The notes under the pieces: generated by a model
The model's database searches: none
What the model saw: the letters and a program-made list of their open reading frames with translations, nothing else
What the model was told of the DNA's origin: nothing
Position numbers and translations under genes: made by a program
Shown: positions 1 to 15,000 of the stretch, one piece after another
Layout: every line of letters begins with the position of its first letter
Position numbering within the stretch: the stretch's first letter is position 1
NCBI GenBank assembly: GCA_932521025.1
Contig: OW051468.1
Location: 6,138,064-6,202,063 of the forward strand
DNA from: Oscheius onirici
Taxonomy: Eukaryota > Nematoda > Chromadorea > Rhabditida > Rhabditidae
DNA: 64,000 nucleotides
Direction: 5' to 3'

Positions 1-3000
1 CATTACCGAGAAACTCCAAGCTGCACAGCCTCTTGCTGATGTTGATCATGAATTGGCACAGCTCAAGACTATCAATGAGGAGATTGCTCAAATCGAACTT
101 CCTCAACAGCTGGCTCGAACTGCTAATGACATCAAGCAGAAGACCAAGGAGCTGGCCACGCCGCTGGAGAAGATTCTGCCCAAGGAAAAGGCACTTCGAG
201 AAGACAACAAGAATCTGAAGACACAGCTGGAACAGCTGTCATCCGCTCTGAATGCCGTTGACACGACTGCTCCTGAGACTCAACAGCCTGTTGTCGATCA
301 GCTTCTGTCTCAACTCACACAACTACAACATGTTGTGACGGAACACCAGCAACGCCTGGATCAGCATAGTCCGCTCGTCAGTGACAGCGATCTTGACAAG
401 AACCTTGCTGACAGCCTACCTGCTCTGTTGAAGAAGGCGGATGAGCAGAAGAAGACCATTGATGAAGCTGTCCAAGTGAACACGCTTGCGCCCGAGATCA
501 AGCTCATCAGTGCCGAACTACAGCAACGCCCAGAAGCCATTCCTGAGAATCTGGATGAACAACAAGCTGCCTTGGAAGATCTTGGTGCACGTAAGGCACG
601 CCTTGAAGCTCTTATGCATGACATCCCCGAAGGAGCACAAGGTGACGAACTTCGCGAGAAGAGCCAATGGGATCTGTCAAGACTCAAGGATCTATTGAAT
701 CAGCTGGGAGCCAAGGTTGGTGACAAGCTGGCTGCTCTGGCTGCTTTCAACACGACTCGCAAGGATGCTGAAGACAATCTACTTGCCATCACATCTCGCT
801 TAGAGACTGGAAAGACTGCTGAAGATGTCATCGATCAGCTCAGAAGAGACGAAGAAGCTCTGATGAAGCTGCGCCAATCTGTTTCTACTACTGACCGAGC
901 TGCTCTTGATGAGCCACAGGCCAGAGAATACGATAACCTCATCGCTCGTCTCGAAAAGGCAGAAGATCTGCTCAAGGTTGGTTATTTTCTATTTGACTTT
1001 TCTAATCATGAATATTTTCAGCAACGTCGTGCCGCTGCCGAAGATGAATTGCAGAAGCTGAAGACTACTGAGGAATTGCACAAGAAGACCATTCCTGCTC
1101 AGTCTCGCCTCGCACAGCTCATTTCCGAAGCTGACAATCTGCTCAACGATCCAGAAGGCGTTCCTTCGCAGTATCAACCACTAGGAGATGACTTGCGCAG
1201 AGAAATTGCCATTGCTCAGGATATCATCAATGGAGCTCCAGCTGACGATGAAACTGTTCGATCTTTGGAAGAAGCAAACAAAACTGCCGAAGAACTGACT
1301 CCTATTCTTTGGGACAGAGCTGCTTATTGGGAAGAATTTGTGACTGCCCGAAATGAGACCGATGCCGAACTGGAAAGACTTCGCCAGCCACTGGAAGACG
1401 TGCTCAACAAGCCACGAAGAGACATTCAGCAAGCCGAAAACGATCTCCGTGATCTGACTGCTGCCAATAACACTTCTGATGTGCTCGCTGAAAGGATTCG
1501 CAACATTCAGCGCCTCTCCGAACTCTTACATCCTCTGGAGAGTGCCTATGCTGATGTACGATTCTACGACGTCGATGCTGAACAAACGGAAAAGCAGTAC
1601 AGTGACATTCTGAACGAGCTGGCTGCCGAGATTGACGACGACAAAGTCCTCCATGAATCGGCTAATCATGTCCAACAAGAATTGGCCGCTCTACAACAAC
1701 TCGTCTCACAGCCTTTGAGCAAGGACTCTATTGCCAACATTGAACAACATCAATTGCCTGCTCTCAAGGCTCAAGTAGAGATGCTGAAGGAGAAGAACGA
1801 CGATGCTGCACATGGGCGCAAACACGTAGCTGCTGATCCAGAACTGTTGGCCGGAGTACAAGAAGCTCTCGAGAACCTCGATAGCCTGCTTGCTACAGCC
1901 AAGAACAATGCCGACCAACTGGAGAAGGACGAACTACTGATGATTCTGACTCTTAGACTGACTCAACTTCAAGAACTACCTCTTGAGCAGCTCTCCGATG
2001 TCCAGATCCAACAGCTTGACAGTGAACTTTCCCAGCTTGCCAATGCCGATGAGCTTCGTGAGAAGTTGGATTCTCTTCGAAAAGCCAAGGAACAACAGCA
2101 AATTGCTCTTGATGAAGCCACCAAACAACTGGAAGCTATCGAGAAGGAGCTTGCCGAGCTTGCCGGACCATCTACTGAGCAGAAGAAAGCCAAGAAGGGC
2201 AAAGGCAAGAAGCAAAAGTCAACTGAAGCTGAAGAAGATCTGCCTGCCCTTGAGGATCGTCTACACAAGGCCAACGAGCTTTCGGACCGTCTACTTGCTG
2301 TGACACCTGTTCCTGACACGAGCCGAGTCGATGAAGCTCGCAGAAAGATCGACGAGATCACCGACAAGACCAAGCAAGAAGTTGAAAAGAAGAAGTCAGA
2401 CGAAGCTGAGAAGAAGAAGGCTACTGAAGCATTGGATGAACTTGAACAAGCTGTTATTTCCGCTGAATCAAGTCTCCAAGCTGCTGACTCCGTCCAGAAA
2501 CTTCAAGATCTCAAGAAGAACACAATTCCTGCTGTTGCTGCCAAGTTGGAAGCAGTAGGAGATCTGACATCTGCCGAACTTCGAGATCGTAAAGATGCTC
2601 TGGCTAAGAAGTCTGTCGAAATCAACAAGACCCTTGATGGCAAGCTCCAGAAGGCTCTGGATGAACAGAAGAAGACCGATGATCTGACCGCTCTTCTCGA
2701 TGAGAAGAAGAACCAACTGGACAGCATTACCGAGAAACTCCAAGCTGCACAGCCTCTTGCTGATGTTGATCATGAATTGGCACAGCTCAAGACTATCAAT
2801 GAGGAGATTGCTCAAATCGAACTTCCTCAACAGCTGGCTCGAACTGCTAATGACATCAAGCAGAAGACCAAGGAGCTGGCCACGCCGCTGGAGAAGATTC
2901 TGCCCAAGGAAAAGGCACTTCGAGAAGACAACAAGAATCTGAAGACACAGCTGGAACAGCTGTCATCCGCTCTGAATGCCGTTGACACGACTGCTCCTGA

Positions 3001-6000
3001 GACTCAACAGCCTGTTGTCGATCAGCTTCTGTCTCAACTCACACAACTACAACATGTTGTGACGGAACACCAGCAACGCCTGGATCAGCATAGTCCGCTC
3101 GTCAGTGACAGCGATCTTGACAAGAACCTTGCTGACAGCCTACCTGCTCTGTTGAAGAAGGCGGATGAGCAGAAGAAGACCATTGATGAAGCTGTCCAAG
3201 TGAACACGCTTGCGCCCGAGATCAAGCTCATCAGTGCCGAACTACAGCAACGCCCAGAAGCCATTCCTGAGAATCTGGATGAACAACAAGCTGCCTTGGA
3301 AGATCTTGGTGCACGTAAGGCACGCCTTGAAGCTCTTATGCATGACATCCCCGAAGGAGCACAAGGTGACGAACTTCGCGAGAAGAGCCAATGGGATCTG
3401 TCAAGACTCAAGGATCTATTGAATCAGCTGGGAGCCAAGGTTGGTGACAAGCTGGCTGCTCTGGCTGCTTTCAACACGACTCGCAAGGATGCTGAAGACA
3501 ATCTACTTGCCATCACATCTCGCTTAGAGACTGGAAAGACTGCTGAAGATGTCATCGATCAGCTCAGAAGAGACGAAGAAGCTCTGATGAAGCTGCGCCA
3601 ATCTGTTTCTACTACTGACCGAGCTGCTCTTGATGAGCCACAGGCCAGAGAATACGATAACCTCATCGCTCGTCTCGAAAAGGCAGAAGATCTGCTCAAG
3701 GTTGGTTATTTTCTATTTGACTTTTCTAATCATGAATATTTTCAGCAACGTCGTGCCGCTGCCGAAGATGAATTGCAGAAGCTGAAGACTACTGAGGAAT
3801 TGCACAAGAAGACCATTCCTGCTCAGTCTCGCCTCGCACAGCTCATTTCCGAAGCTGACAATCTGCTCAACGATCCAGAAGGCGTTCCTTCGCAGTATCA
3901 ACCACTAGGAGATGACTTGCGCAGAGAAATTGCCATTGCTCAGGATATCATCAATGGAGCTCCAGCTGACGATGAAACTGTTCGATCTTTGGAAGAAGCA
4001 AACAAAACTGCCGAAGAACTGACTCCTATTCTTTGGGACAGAGCTGCTTATTGGGAAGAATTTGTGACTGCCCGAAATGAGACCGATGCCGAACTGGAAA
4101 GACTTCGCCAGCCACTGGAAGACGTGCTCAACAAGCCACGAAGAGACATTCAGCAAGCCGAAAACGATCTCCGTGATCTGACTGCTGCCAATAACACTTC
4201 TGATGTGCTCGCTGAAAGGATTCGCAACATTCAGCGCCTCTCCGAACTCTTACATCCTCTGGAGAGTGCCTATGCTGATGTACGATTCTACGACGTCGAT
4301 GCTGAACAAACGGAAAAGCAGTACAGTGACATTCTGAACGAGCTGGCTGCCGAGATTGACGACGACAAAGTCCTCCATGAATCGGCTAATCATGTCCAAC
4401 AAGAATTGGCCGCTCTACAACAACTCGTCTCACAGCCTTTGAGCAAGGACTCTATTGCCAACATTGAACAACATCAATTGCCTGCTCTCAAGGCTCAAGT
4501 AGAGATGCTGAAGGAGAAGAACGACGATGCTGCACATGGGCGCAAACACGTAGCTGCTGATCCAGAACTGTTGGCCGGAGTACAAGAAGCTCTCGAGAAC
4601 CTCGATAGCCTGCTTGCTACAGCCAAGAACAATGCCGACCAACTGGAGAAGGACGAACTACTGATGATTCTGACTCTTAGACTGACTCAACTTCAAGAAC
4701 TACCTCTTGAGCAGCTCTCCGATGTCCAGATCCAACAGCTTGACAGTGAACTTTCCCAGCTTGCCAATGCCGATGAGCTTCGTGAGAAGTTGGATTCTCT
4801 TCGAAAAGCCAAGGAACAACAGCAAATTGCTCTTGATGAAGCCACCAAACAACTGGAAGCTATCGAGAAGGAGCTTGCCGAGCTTGCCGGACCATCTACT
4901 GAGCAGAAGAAAGCCAAGAAGGGCAAAGGCAAGAAGCAAAAGTCAACTGAAGCTGAAGAAGATCTGCCTGCCCTTGAGGATCGTCTACACAAGGCCAACG
5001 AGCTTTCGGACCGTCTACTTGCTGTGACACCTGTTCCTGACACGAGCCGAGTCGATGAAGCTCGCAGAAAGATCGACGAGATCACCGACAAGACCAAGCA
5101 AGAAGTTGAAAAGAAGAAGTCAGACGAAGCTGAGAAGAAGAAGGCTACTGAAGCATTGGATGAACTTGAACAAGCTGTTATTTCCGCTGAATCAAGTCTC
5201 CAAGCTGCTGACTCCGTCCAGAAACTTCAAGATCTCAAGAAGAACACAATTCCTGCTGTTGCTGCCAAGTTGGAAGCAGTAGGAGATCTGACATCTGCCG
5301 AACTTCGAGATCGTAAAGATGCTCTGGCTAAGAAGTCTGTCGAAATCAACAAGACCCTTGATGGCAAGCTCCAGAAGGCTCTGGATGAACAGAAGAAGAC
5401 CGATGATCTGACCGCTCTTCTCGATGAGAAGAAGAACCAACTGGACAGCATTACCGAGAAACTCCAAGCTGCACAGCCTCTTGCTGATGTTGATCATGAA
5501 TTGGCACAGCTCAAGACTATCAATGAGGAGATTGCTCAAATCGAACTTCCTCAACAGCTGGCTCGAACTGCTAATGACATCAAGCAGAAGACCAAGGAGC
5601 TGGCCACGCCGCTGGAGAAGATTCTGCCCAAGGAAAAGGCACTTCGAGAAGACAACAAGAATCTGAAGACACAGCTGGAACAGCTGTCATCCGCTCTGAA
5701 TGCCGTTGACACGACTGCTCCTGAGACTCAACAGCCTGTTGTCGATCAGCTTCTGTCTCAACTCACACAACTACAACATGTTGTGACGGAACACCAGCAA
5801 CGCCTGGATCAGCATAGTCCGCTCGTCAGTGACAGCGATCTTGACAAGAACCTTGCTGACAGCCTACCTGCTCTGTTGAAGAAGGCGGATGAGCAGAAGA
5901 AGACCATTGATGAAGCTGTCCAAGTGAACACGCTTGCGCCCGAGATCAAGCTCATCAGTGCCGAACTACAGCAACGCCCAGAAGCCATTCCTGAGAATCT

Positions 6001-9000
6001 GGATGAACAACAAGCTGCCTTGGAAGATCTTGGTGCACGTAAGGCACGCCTTGAAGCTCTTATGCATGACATCCCCGAAGGAGCACAAGGTGACGAACTT
6101 CGCGAGAAGAGCCAATGGGATCTGTCAAGACTCAAGGATCTATTGAATCAGCTGGGAGCCAAGGTTGGTGACAAGCTGGCTGCTCTGGCTGCTTTCAACA
6201 CGACTCGCAAGGATGCTGAAGACAATCTACTTGCCATCACATCTCGCTTAGAGACTGGAAAGACTGCTGAAGATGTCATCGATCAGCTCAGAAGAGACGA
6301 AGAAGCTCTGATGAAGCTGCGCCAATCTGTTTCTACTACTGACCGAGCTGCTCTTGATGAGCCACAGGCCAGAGAATACGATAACCTCATCGCTCGTCTC
6401 GAAAAGGCAGAAGATCTGCTCAAGGTTGGTTATTTTCTATTTGACTTTTCTAATCATGAATATTTTCAGCAACGTCGTGCCGCTGCCGAAGATGAATTGC
6501 AGAAGCTGAAGACTACTGAGGAATTGCACAAGAAGACCATTCCTGCTCAGTCTCGCCTCGCACAGCTCATTTCCGAAGCTGACAATCTGCTCAACGATCC
6601 AGAAGGCGTTCCTTCGCAGTATCAACCACTAGGAGATGACTTGCGCAGAGAAATTGCCATTGCTCAGGATATCATCAATGGAGCTCCAGCTGACGATGAA
6701 ACTGTTCGATCTTTGGAAGAAGCAAACAAAACTGCCGAAGAACTGGCTCCTATTCTTTGGGACAGAGCTGCTTATTGGGAAGAATTTGTGACTGCCCGAA
6801 ATGAGACCGATGCCGAACTGGAAAGACTTCGCCAGCCACTGGAAGACGTGCTCAACAAGCCACGAAGAGACATTCAGCAAGCCGAAAACGATCTCCGTGA
6901 TCTGACTGCTGCCAATAACACTTCTGATGTGCTCGCTGAAAGGATTCGCAACATTCAGCGCCTCTCCGAACTCTTACATCCTCTGGAGAGTGCCTATGCT
7001 GATGTACGATTCTACGACGTCGATGCTGAACAAACGGAAAAGCAGTACAGTGACATTCTGAACGAGCTGGCTGCCGAGATTGACGACGACAAAGTCCTCC
7101 ATGAATCGGCTAATCATGTCCAACAAGAATTGGCCGCTCTACAACAACTCGTCTCACAGCCTTTGAGCAAGGACTCTATTGCCAACATTGAACAACATCA
7201 ATTGCCTGCTCTCAAGGCTCAAGTAGAGATGCTGAAGGAGAAGAACGACGATGCTGCACATGGGCGCAAACACGTAGCTGCTGATCCAGAACTGTTGGCC
7301 GGAGTACAAGAAGCTCTCGAGAACCTCGATAGCCTGCTTGCTACAGCCAAGAACAATGCCGACCAACTGGAGAAGGACGAACTACTGATGATTCTGACTC
7401 TTAGACTGACTCAACTTCAAGAACTACCTCTTGAGCAGCTCTCCGATGTCCAGATCCAACAGCTTGACAGTGAACTTTCCCAGCTTGCCAATGCCGATGA
7501 GCTTCGTGAGAAGTTGGATTCTCTTCGAAAAGCCAAGGAACAACAGCAAATTGCTCTTGATGAAGCCACCAAACAACTGGAAGCTATCGAGAAGGAGCTT
7601 GCCGAGCTTGCCGGACCATCTACTGAGCAGAAGAAAGCCAAGAAGGGCAAAGGCAAGAAGCAAAAGTCAACTGAAGCTGAAGAAGATCTGCCTGCCCTTG
7701 AGGATCGTCTACACAAGGCCAACGAGCTTTCGGACCGTCTACTTGCTGTGACACCTGTTCCTGACACGAGCCGAGTCGATGAAGCTCGCAGAAAGATCGA
7801 CGAGATCACCGACAAGACCAAGCAAGAAGTTGAAAAGAAGAAGTCAGACGAAGCTGAGAAGAAGAAGGCTACTGAAGCATTGGATGAACTTGAACAAGCT
7901 GTTATTTCCGCTGAATCAAGTCTCCAAGCTGCTGACTCCGTCCAGAAACTTCAAGATCTCAAGAAGAACACAATTCCTGCTGTTGCTGCCAAGTTGGAAG
8001 CAGTAGGAGATCTGACATCTGCCGAACTTCGAGATCGTAAAGATGCTCTGGCTAAGAAGTCTGTCGAAATCAACAAGACCCTTGATGGCAAGCTCCAGAA
8101 GGCTCTGGATGAACAGAAGAAGACCGATGATCTGACCGCTCTTCTCGATGAGAAGAAGAACCAACTGGACAGCATTACCGAGAAACTCCAAGCTGCACAG
8201 CCTCTTGCTGATGTTGATCATGAATTGGCACAGCTCAAGACTATCAATGAGGAGATTGCTCAAATCGAACTTCCTCAACAGCTGGCTCGAACTGCTAATG
8301 ACATCAAGCAGAAGACCAAGGAGCTGGCCACGCCGCTGGAGAAGATTCTGCCCAAGGAAAAGGCACTTCGAGAAGACAACAAGAATCTGAAGACACAGCT
8401 GGAACAGCTGTCATCCGCTCTGAATGCCGTTGACACGACTGCTCCTGAGACTCAACAGCCTGTTGTCGATCAGCTTCTGTCTCAACTCACACAACTACAA
8501 CATGTTGTGACGGAACACCAGCAACGCCTGGATCAGCATAGTCCGCTCGTCAGTGACAGCGATCTTGACAAGAACCTTGCTGACAGCCTACCTGCTCTGT
8601 TGAAGAAGGCGGATGAGCAGAAGAAGACCATTGATGAAGCTGTCCAAGTGAACACGCTTGCGCCCGAGATCAAGCTCATCAGTGCCGAACTACAGCAACG
8701 CCCAGAAGCCATTCCTGAGAATCTGGATGAACAACAAGCTGCCTTGGAAGATCTTGGTGCACGTAAGGCACGCCTTGAAGCTCTTATGCATGACATCCCC
8801 GAAGGAGCACAAGGTGACGAACTTCGCGAGAAGAGCCAATGGGATCTGTCAAGACTCAAGGATCTATTGAATCAGCTGGGAGCCAAGGTTGGTGACAAGC
8901 TGGCTGCTCTGGCTGCTTTCAACACGACTCGCAAGGATGCTGAAGACAATCTACTTGCCATCACATCTCGCTTAGAGACTGGAAAGACTGCTGAAGATGT

Positions 9001-12000
9001 CATCGATCAGCTCAGAAGAGACGAAGAAGCTCTGATGAAGCTGCGCCAATCTGTTTCTACTACTGACCGAGCTGCTCTTGATGAGCCACAGGCCAGAGAA
9101 TACGATAACCTCATCGCTCGTCTCGAAAAGGCAGAAGATCTGCTCAAGGTTGGTTATTTTCTATTTGACTTTTCTAATCATGAATATTTTCAGCAACGTC
9201 GTGCCGCTGCCGAAGATGAATTGCAGAAGCTGAAGACTACTGAGGAATTGCACAAGAAGACCATTCCTGCTCAGTCTCGCCTCGCACAGCTCATTTCCGA
9301 AGCTGACAATCTGCTCAACGATCCAGAAGGCGTTCCTTCGCAGTATCAACCACTAGGAGATGACTTGCGCAGAGAAATTGCCATTGCTCAGGATATCATC
9401 AATGGAGCTCCAGCTGACGATGAAACTGTTCGATCTTTGGAAGAAGCAAACAAAACTGCCGAAGAACTGACTCCTATTCTTTGGGACAGAGCTGCTTATT
9501 GGGAAGAATTTGTGACTGCCCGAAATGAGACCGATGCCGAACTGGAAAGACTTCGCCAGCCACTGGAAGACGTGCTCAACAAGCCACGAAGAGACATTCA
9601 GCAAGCCGAAAACGATCTCCGTGATCTGACTGCTGCCAATAACACTTCTGATGTGCTCGCTGAAAGGATTCGCAACATTCAGCGCCTCTCCGAACTCTTA
9701 CATCCTCTGGAGAGTGCCTATGCTGATGTACGATTCTACGACGTCGATGCTGAACAAACGGAAAAGCAGTACAGTGACATTCTGAACGAGCTGGCTGCCG
9801 AGATTGACGACGACAAAGTCCTCCATGAATCGGCTAATCATGTCCAACAAGAATTGGCCGCTCTACAACAACTCGTCTCACAGCCTTTGAGCAAGGACTC
9901 TATTGCCAACATTGAACAACATCAATTGCCTGCTCTCAAGGCTCAAGTAGAGATGCTGAAGGAGAAGAACGACGATGCTGCACATGGGCGCAAACACGTA
10001 GCTGCTGATCCAGAACTGTTGGCCGGAGTACAAGAAGCTCTCGAGAACCTCGATAGCCTGCTTGCTACAGCCAAGAACAATGCCGACCAACTGGAGAAGG
10101 ACGAACTACTGATGATTCTGACTCTTAGACTGACTCAACTTCAAGAACTACCTCTTGAGCAGCTCTCCGATGTCCAGATCCAACAGCTTGACAGTGAACT
10201 TTCCCAGCTTGCCAATGCCGATGAGCTTCGTGAGAAGTTGGATTCTCTTCGAAAAGCCAAGGAACAACAGCAAATTGCTCTTGATGAAGCCACCAAACAA
10301 CTGGAAGCTATCGAGAAGGAGCTTGCCGAGCTTGCCGGACCATCTACTGAGCAGAAGAAAGCCAAGAAGGGCAAAGGCAAGAAGCAAAAGTCAACTGAAG
10401 CTGAAGAAGATCTGCCTGCCCTTGAGGATCGTCTACACAAGGCCAACGAGCTTTCGGACCGTCTACTTGCTGTGACACCTGTTCCTGACACGAGCCGAGT
10501 CGATGAAGCTCGCAGAAAGATCGACGAGATCACCGACAAGACCAAGCAAGAAGTTGAAAAGAAGAAGTCAGACGAAGCTGAGAAGAAGAAGGCTACTGAA
10601 GCATTGGATGAACTTGAACAAGCTGTTATTTCCGCTGAATCAAGTCTCCAAGCTGCTGACTCCGTCCAGAAACTTCAAGATCTCAAGAAGAACACAATTC
10701 CTGCTGTTGCTGCCAAGTTGGAAGCAGTAGGAGATCTGACATCTGCCGAACTTCGAGATCGTAAAGATGCTCTGGCTAAGAAGTCTGTCGAAATCAACAA
10801 GACCCTTGATGGCAAGCTCCAGAAGGCTCTGGATGAACAGAAGAAGACCGATGATCTGACCGCTCTTCTCGATGAGAAGAAGAACCAACTGGACAGCATT
10901 ACCGAGAAACTCCAAGCTGCACAGCCTCTTGCTGATGTTGATCATGAATTGGCACAGCTCAAGACTATCAATGAGGAGATTGCTCAAATCGAACTTCCTC
11001 AACAGCTGGCTCGAACTGCTAATGACATCAAGCAGAAGACCAAGGAGCTGGCCACGCCGCTGGAGAAGATTCTGCCCAAGGAAAAGGCACTTCGAGAAGA
11101 CAACAAGAATCTGAAGACACAGCTGGAACAGCTGTCATCCGCTCTGAATGCCGTTGACACGACTGCTCCTGAGACTCAACAGCCTGTTGTCGATCAGCTT
11201 CTGTCTCAACTCACACAACTACAACATGTTGTGACGGAACACCAGCAACGCCTGGATCAGCATAGTCCGCTCGTCAGTGACAGCGATCTTGACAAGAACC
11301 TTGCTGACAGCCTACCTGCTCTGTTGAAGAAGGCGGATGAGCAGAAGAAGACCATTGATGAAGCTGTCCAAGTGAACACGCTTGCGCCCGAGATCAAGCT
11401 CATCAGTGCCGAACTACAGCAACGCCCAGAAGCCATTCCTGAGAATCTGGATGAACAACAAGCTGCCTTGGAAGATCTTGGTGCACGTAAGGCACGCCTT
11501 GAAGCTCTTATGCATGACATCCCCGAAGGAGCACAAGGTGACGAACTTCGCGAGAAGAGCCAATGGGATCTGTCAAGACTCAAGGATCTATTGAATCAGC
11601 TGGGAGCCAAGGTTGGTGACAAGCTGGCTGCTCTGGCTGCTTTCAACACGACTCGCAAGGATGCTGAAGACAATCTACTTGCCATCACATCTCGCTTAGA
11701 GACTGGAAAGACTGCTGAAGATGTCATCGATCAGCTCAGAAGAGACGAAGAAGCTCTGATGAAGCTGCGCCAATCTGTTTCTACTACTGACCGAGCTGCT
11801 CTTGATGAGCCACAGGCCAGAGAATACGATAACCTCATCGCTCGTCTCGAAAAGGCAGAAGATCTGCTCAAGGTTGGTTATTTTCTATTTGACTTTTCTA
11901 ATCATGAATATTTTCAGCAACGTCGTGCCGCTGCCGAAGATGAATTGCAGAAGCTGAAGACTACTGAGGAATTGCACAAGAAGACCATTCCTGCTCAGTC

Positions 12001-15000
12001 TCGCCTCGCACAGCTCATTTCCGAAGCTGACAATCTGCTCAACGATCCAGAAGGCGTTCCTTCGCAGTATCAACCACTAGGAGATGACTTGCGCAGAGAA
12101 ATTGCCATTGCTCAGGATATCATCAATGGAGCTCCAGCTGACGATGAAACTGTTCGATCTTTGGAAGAAGCAAACAAAACTGCCGAAGAACTGACTCCTA
12201 TTCTTTGGGACAGAGCTGCTTATTGGGAAGAATTTGTGACTGCCCGAAATGAGACCGATGCCGAACTGGAAAGACTTCGCCAGCCACTGGAAGACGTGCT
12301 CAACAAGCCACGAAGAGACATTCAGCAAGCCGAAAACGATCTCCGTGATCTGACTGCTGCCAATAACACTTCTGATGTGCTCGCTGAAAGGATTCGCAAC
12401 ATTCAGCGCCTCTCCGAACTCTTACATCCTCTGGAGAGTGCCTATGCTGATGTACGATTCTACGACGTCGATGCTGAACAAACGGAAAAGCAGTACAGTG
12501 ACATTCTGAACGAGCTGGCTGCCGAGATTGACGACGACAAAGTCCTCCATGAATCGGCTAATCATGTCCAACAAGAATTGGCCGCTCTACAACAACTCGT
12601 CTCACAGCCTTTGAGCAAGGACTCTATTGCCAACATTGAACAACATCAATTGCCTGCTCTCAAGGCTCAAGTAGAGATGCTGAAGGAGAAGAACGACGAT
12701 GCTGCACATGGGCGCAAACACGTAGCTGCTGATCCAGAACTGTTGGCCGGAGTACAAGAAGCTCTCGAGAACCTCGATAGCCTGCTTGCTACAGCCAAGA
12801 ACAATGCCGACCAACTGGAGAAGGACGAACTACTGATGATTCTGACTCTTAGACTGACTCAACTTCAAGAACTACCTCTTGAGCAGCTCTCCGATGTCCA
12901 GATCCAACAGCTTGACAGTGAACTTTCCCAGCTTGCCAATGCCGATGAGCTTCGTGAGAAGTTGGATTCTCTTCGAAAAGCCAAGGAACAACAGCAAATT
13001 GCTCTTGATGAAGCCACCAAACAACTGGAAGCTATCGAGAAGGAGCTTGCCGAGCTTGCCGGACCATCTACTGAGCAGAAGAAAGCCAAGAAGGGCAAAG
13101 GCAAGAAGCAAAAGTCAACTGAAGCTGAAGAAGATCTGCCTGCCCTTGAGGATCGTCTACACAAGGCCAACGAGCTTTCGGACCGTCTACTTGCTGTGAC
13201 ACCTGTTCCTGACACGAGCCGAGTCGATGAAGCTCGCAGAAAGATCGACGAGATCACCGACAAGACCAAGCAAGAAGTTGAAAAGAAGAAGTCAGACGAA
13301 GCTGAGAAGAAGAAGGCTACTGAAGCATTGGATGAACTTGAACAAGCTGTTATTTCCGCTGAATCAAGTCTCCAAGCTGCTGACTCCGTCCAGAAACTTC
13401 AAGATCTCAAGAAGAACACAATTCCTGCTGTTGCTGCCAAGTTGGAAGCAGTAGGAGATCTGACATCTGCCGAACTTCGAGATCGTAAAGATGCTCTGGC
13501 TAAGAAGTCTGTCGAAATCAACAAGACCCTTGATGGCAAGCTCCAGAAGGCTCTGGATGAACAGAAGAAGACCGATGATCTGACCGCTCTTCTCGATGAG
13601 AAGAAGAACCAACTGGACAGCATTACCGAGAAACTCCAAGCTGCACAGCCTCTTGCTGATGTTGATCATGAATTGGCACAGCTCAAGACTATCAATGAGG
13701 AGATTGCTCAAATCGAACTTCCTCAACAGCTGGCTCGAACTGCTAATGACATCAAGCAGAAGACCAAGGAGCTGGCCACGCCGCTGGAGAAGATTCTGCC
13801 CAAGGAAAAGGCACTTCGAGAAGACAACAAGAATCTGAAGACACAGCTGGAACAGCTGTCATCCGCTCTGAATGCCGTTGACACGACTGCTCCTGAGACT
13901 CAACAGCCTGTTGTCGATCAGCTTCTGTCTCAACTCACACAACTACAACATGTTGTGACGGAACACCAGCAACGCCTGGATCAGCATAGTCCGCTCGTCA
14001 GTGACAGCGATCTTGACAAGAACCTTGCTGACAGCCTACCTGCTCTGTTGAAGAAGGCGGATGAGCAGAAGAAGACCATTGATGAAGCTGTCCAAGTGAA
14101 CACGCTTGCGCCCGAGATCAAGCTCATCAGTGCCGAACTACAGCAACGCCCAGAAGCCATTCCTGAGAATCTGGATGAACAACAAGCTGCCTTGGAAGAT
14201 CTTGGTGCACGTAAGGCACGCCTTGAAGCTCTTATGCATGACATCCCCGAAGGAGCACAAGGTGACGAACTTCGCGAGAAGAGCCAATGGGATCTGTCAA
14301 GACTCAAGGATCTATTGAATCAGCTGGGAGCCAAGGTTGGTGACAAGCTGGCTGCTCTGGCTGCTTTCAACACGACTCGCAAGGATGCTGAAGACAATCT
14401 ACTTGCCATCACATCTCGCTTAGAGACTGGAAAGACTGCTGAAGATGTCATCGATCAGCTCAGAAGAGACGAAGAAGCTCTGATGAAGCTGCGCCAATCT
14501 GTTTCTACTACTGACCGAGCTGCTCTTGATGAGCCACAGGCCAGAGAATACGATAACCTCATCGCTCGTCTCGAAAAGGCAGAAGATCTGCTCAAGGTTG
14601 GTTATTTTCTATTTGACTTTTCTAATCATGAATATTTTCAGCAACGTCGTGCCGCTGCCGAAGATGAATTGCAGAAGCTGAAGACTACTGAGGAATTGCA
14701 CAAGAAGACCATTCCTGCTCAGTCTCGCCTCGCACAGCTCATTTCCGAAGCTGACAATCTGCTCAACGATCCAGAAGGCGTTCCTTCGCAGTATCAACCA
14801 CTAGGAGATGACTTGCGCAGAGAAATTGCCATTGCTCAGGATATCATCAATGGAGCTCCAGCTGACGATGAAACTGTTCGATCTTTGGAAGAAGCAAACA
14901 AAACTGCCGAAGAACTGGCTCCTATTCTTTGGGACAGAGCTGCTTATTGGGAAGAATTTGTGACTGCCCGAAATGAGACCGATGCCGAACTGGAAAGACT

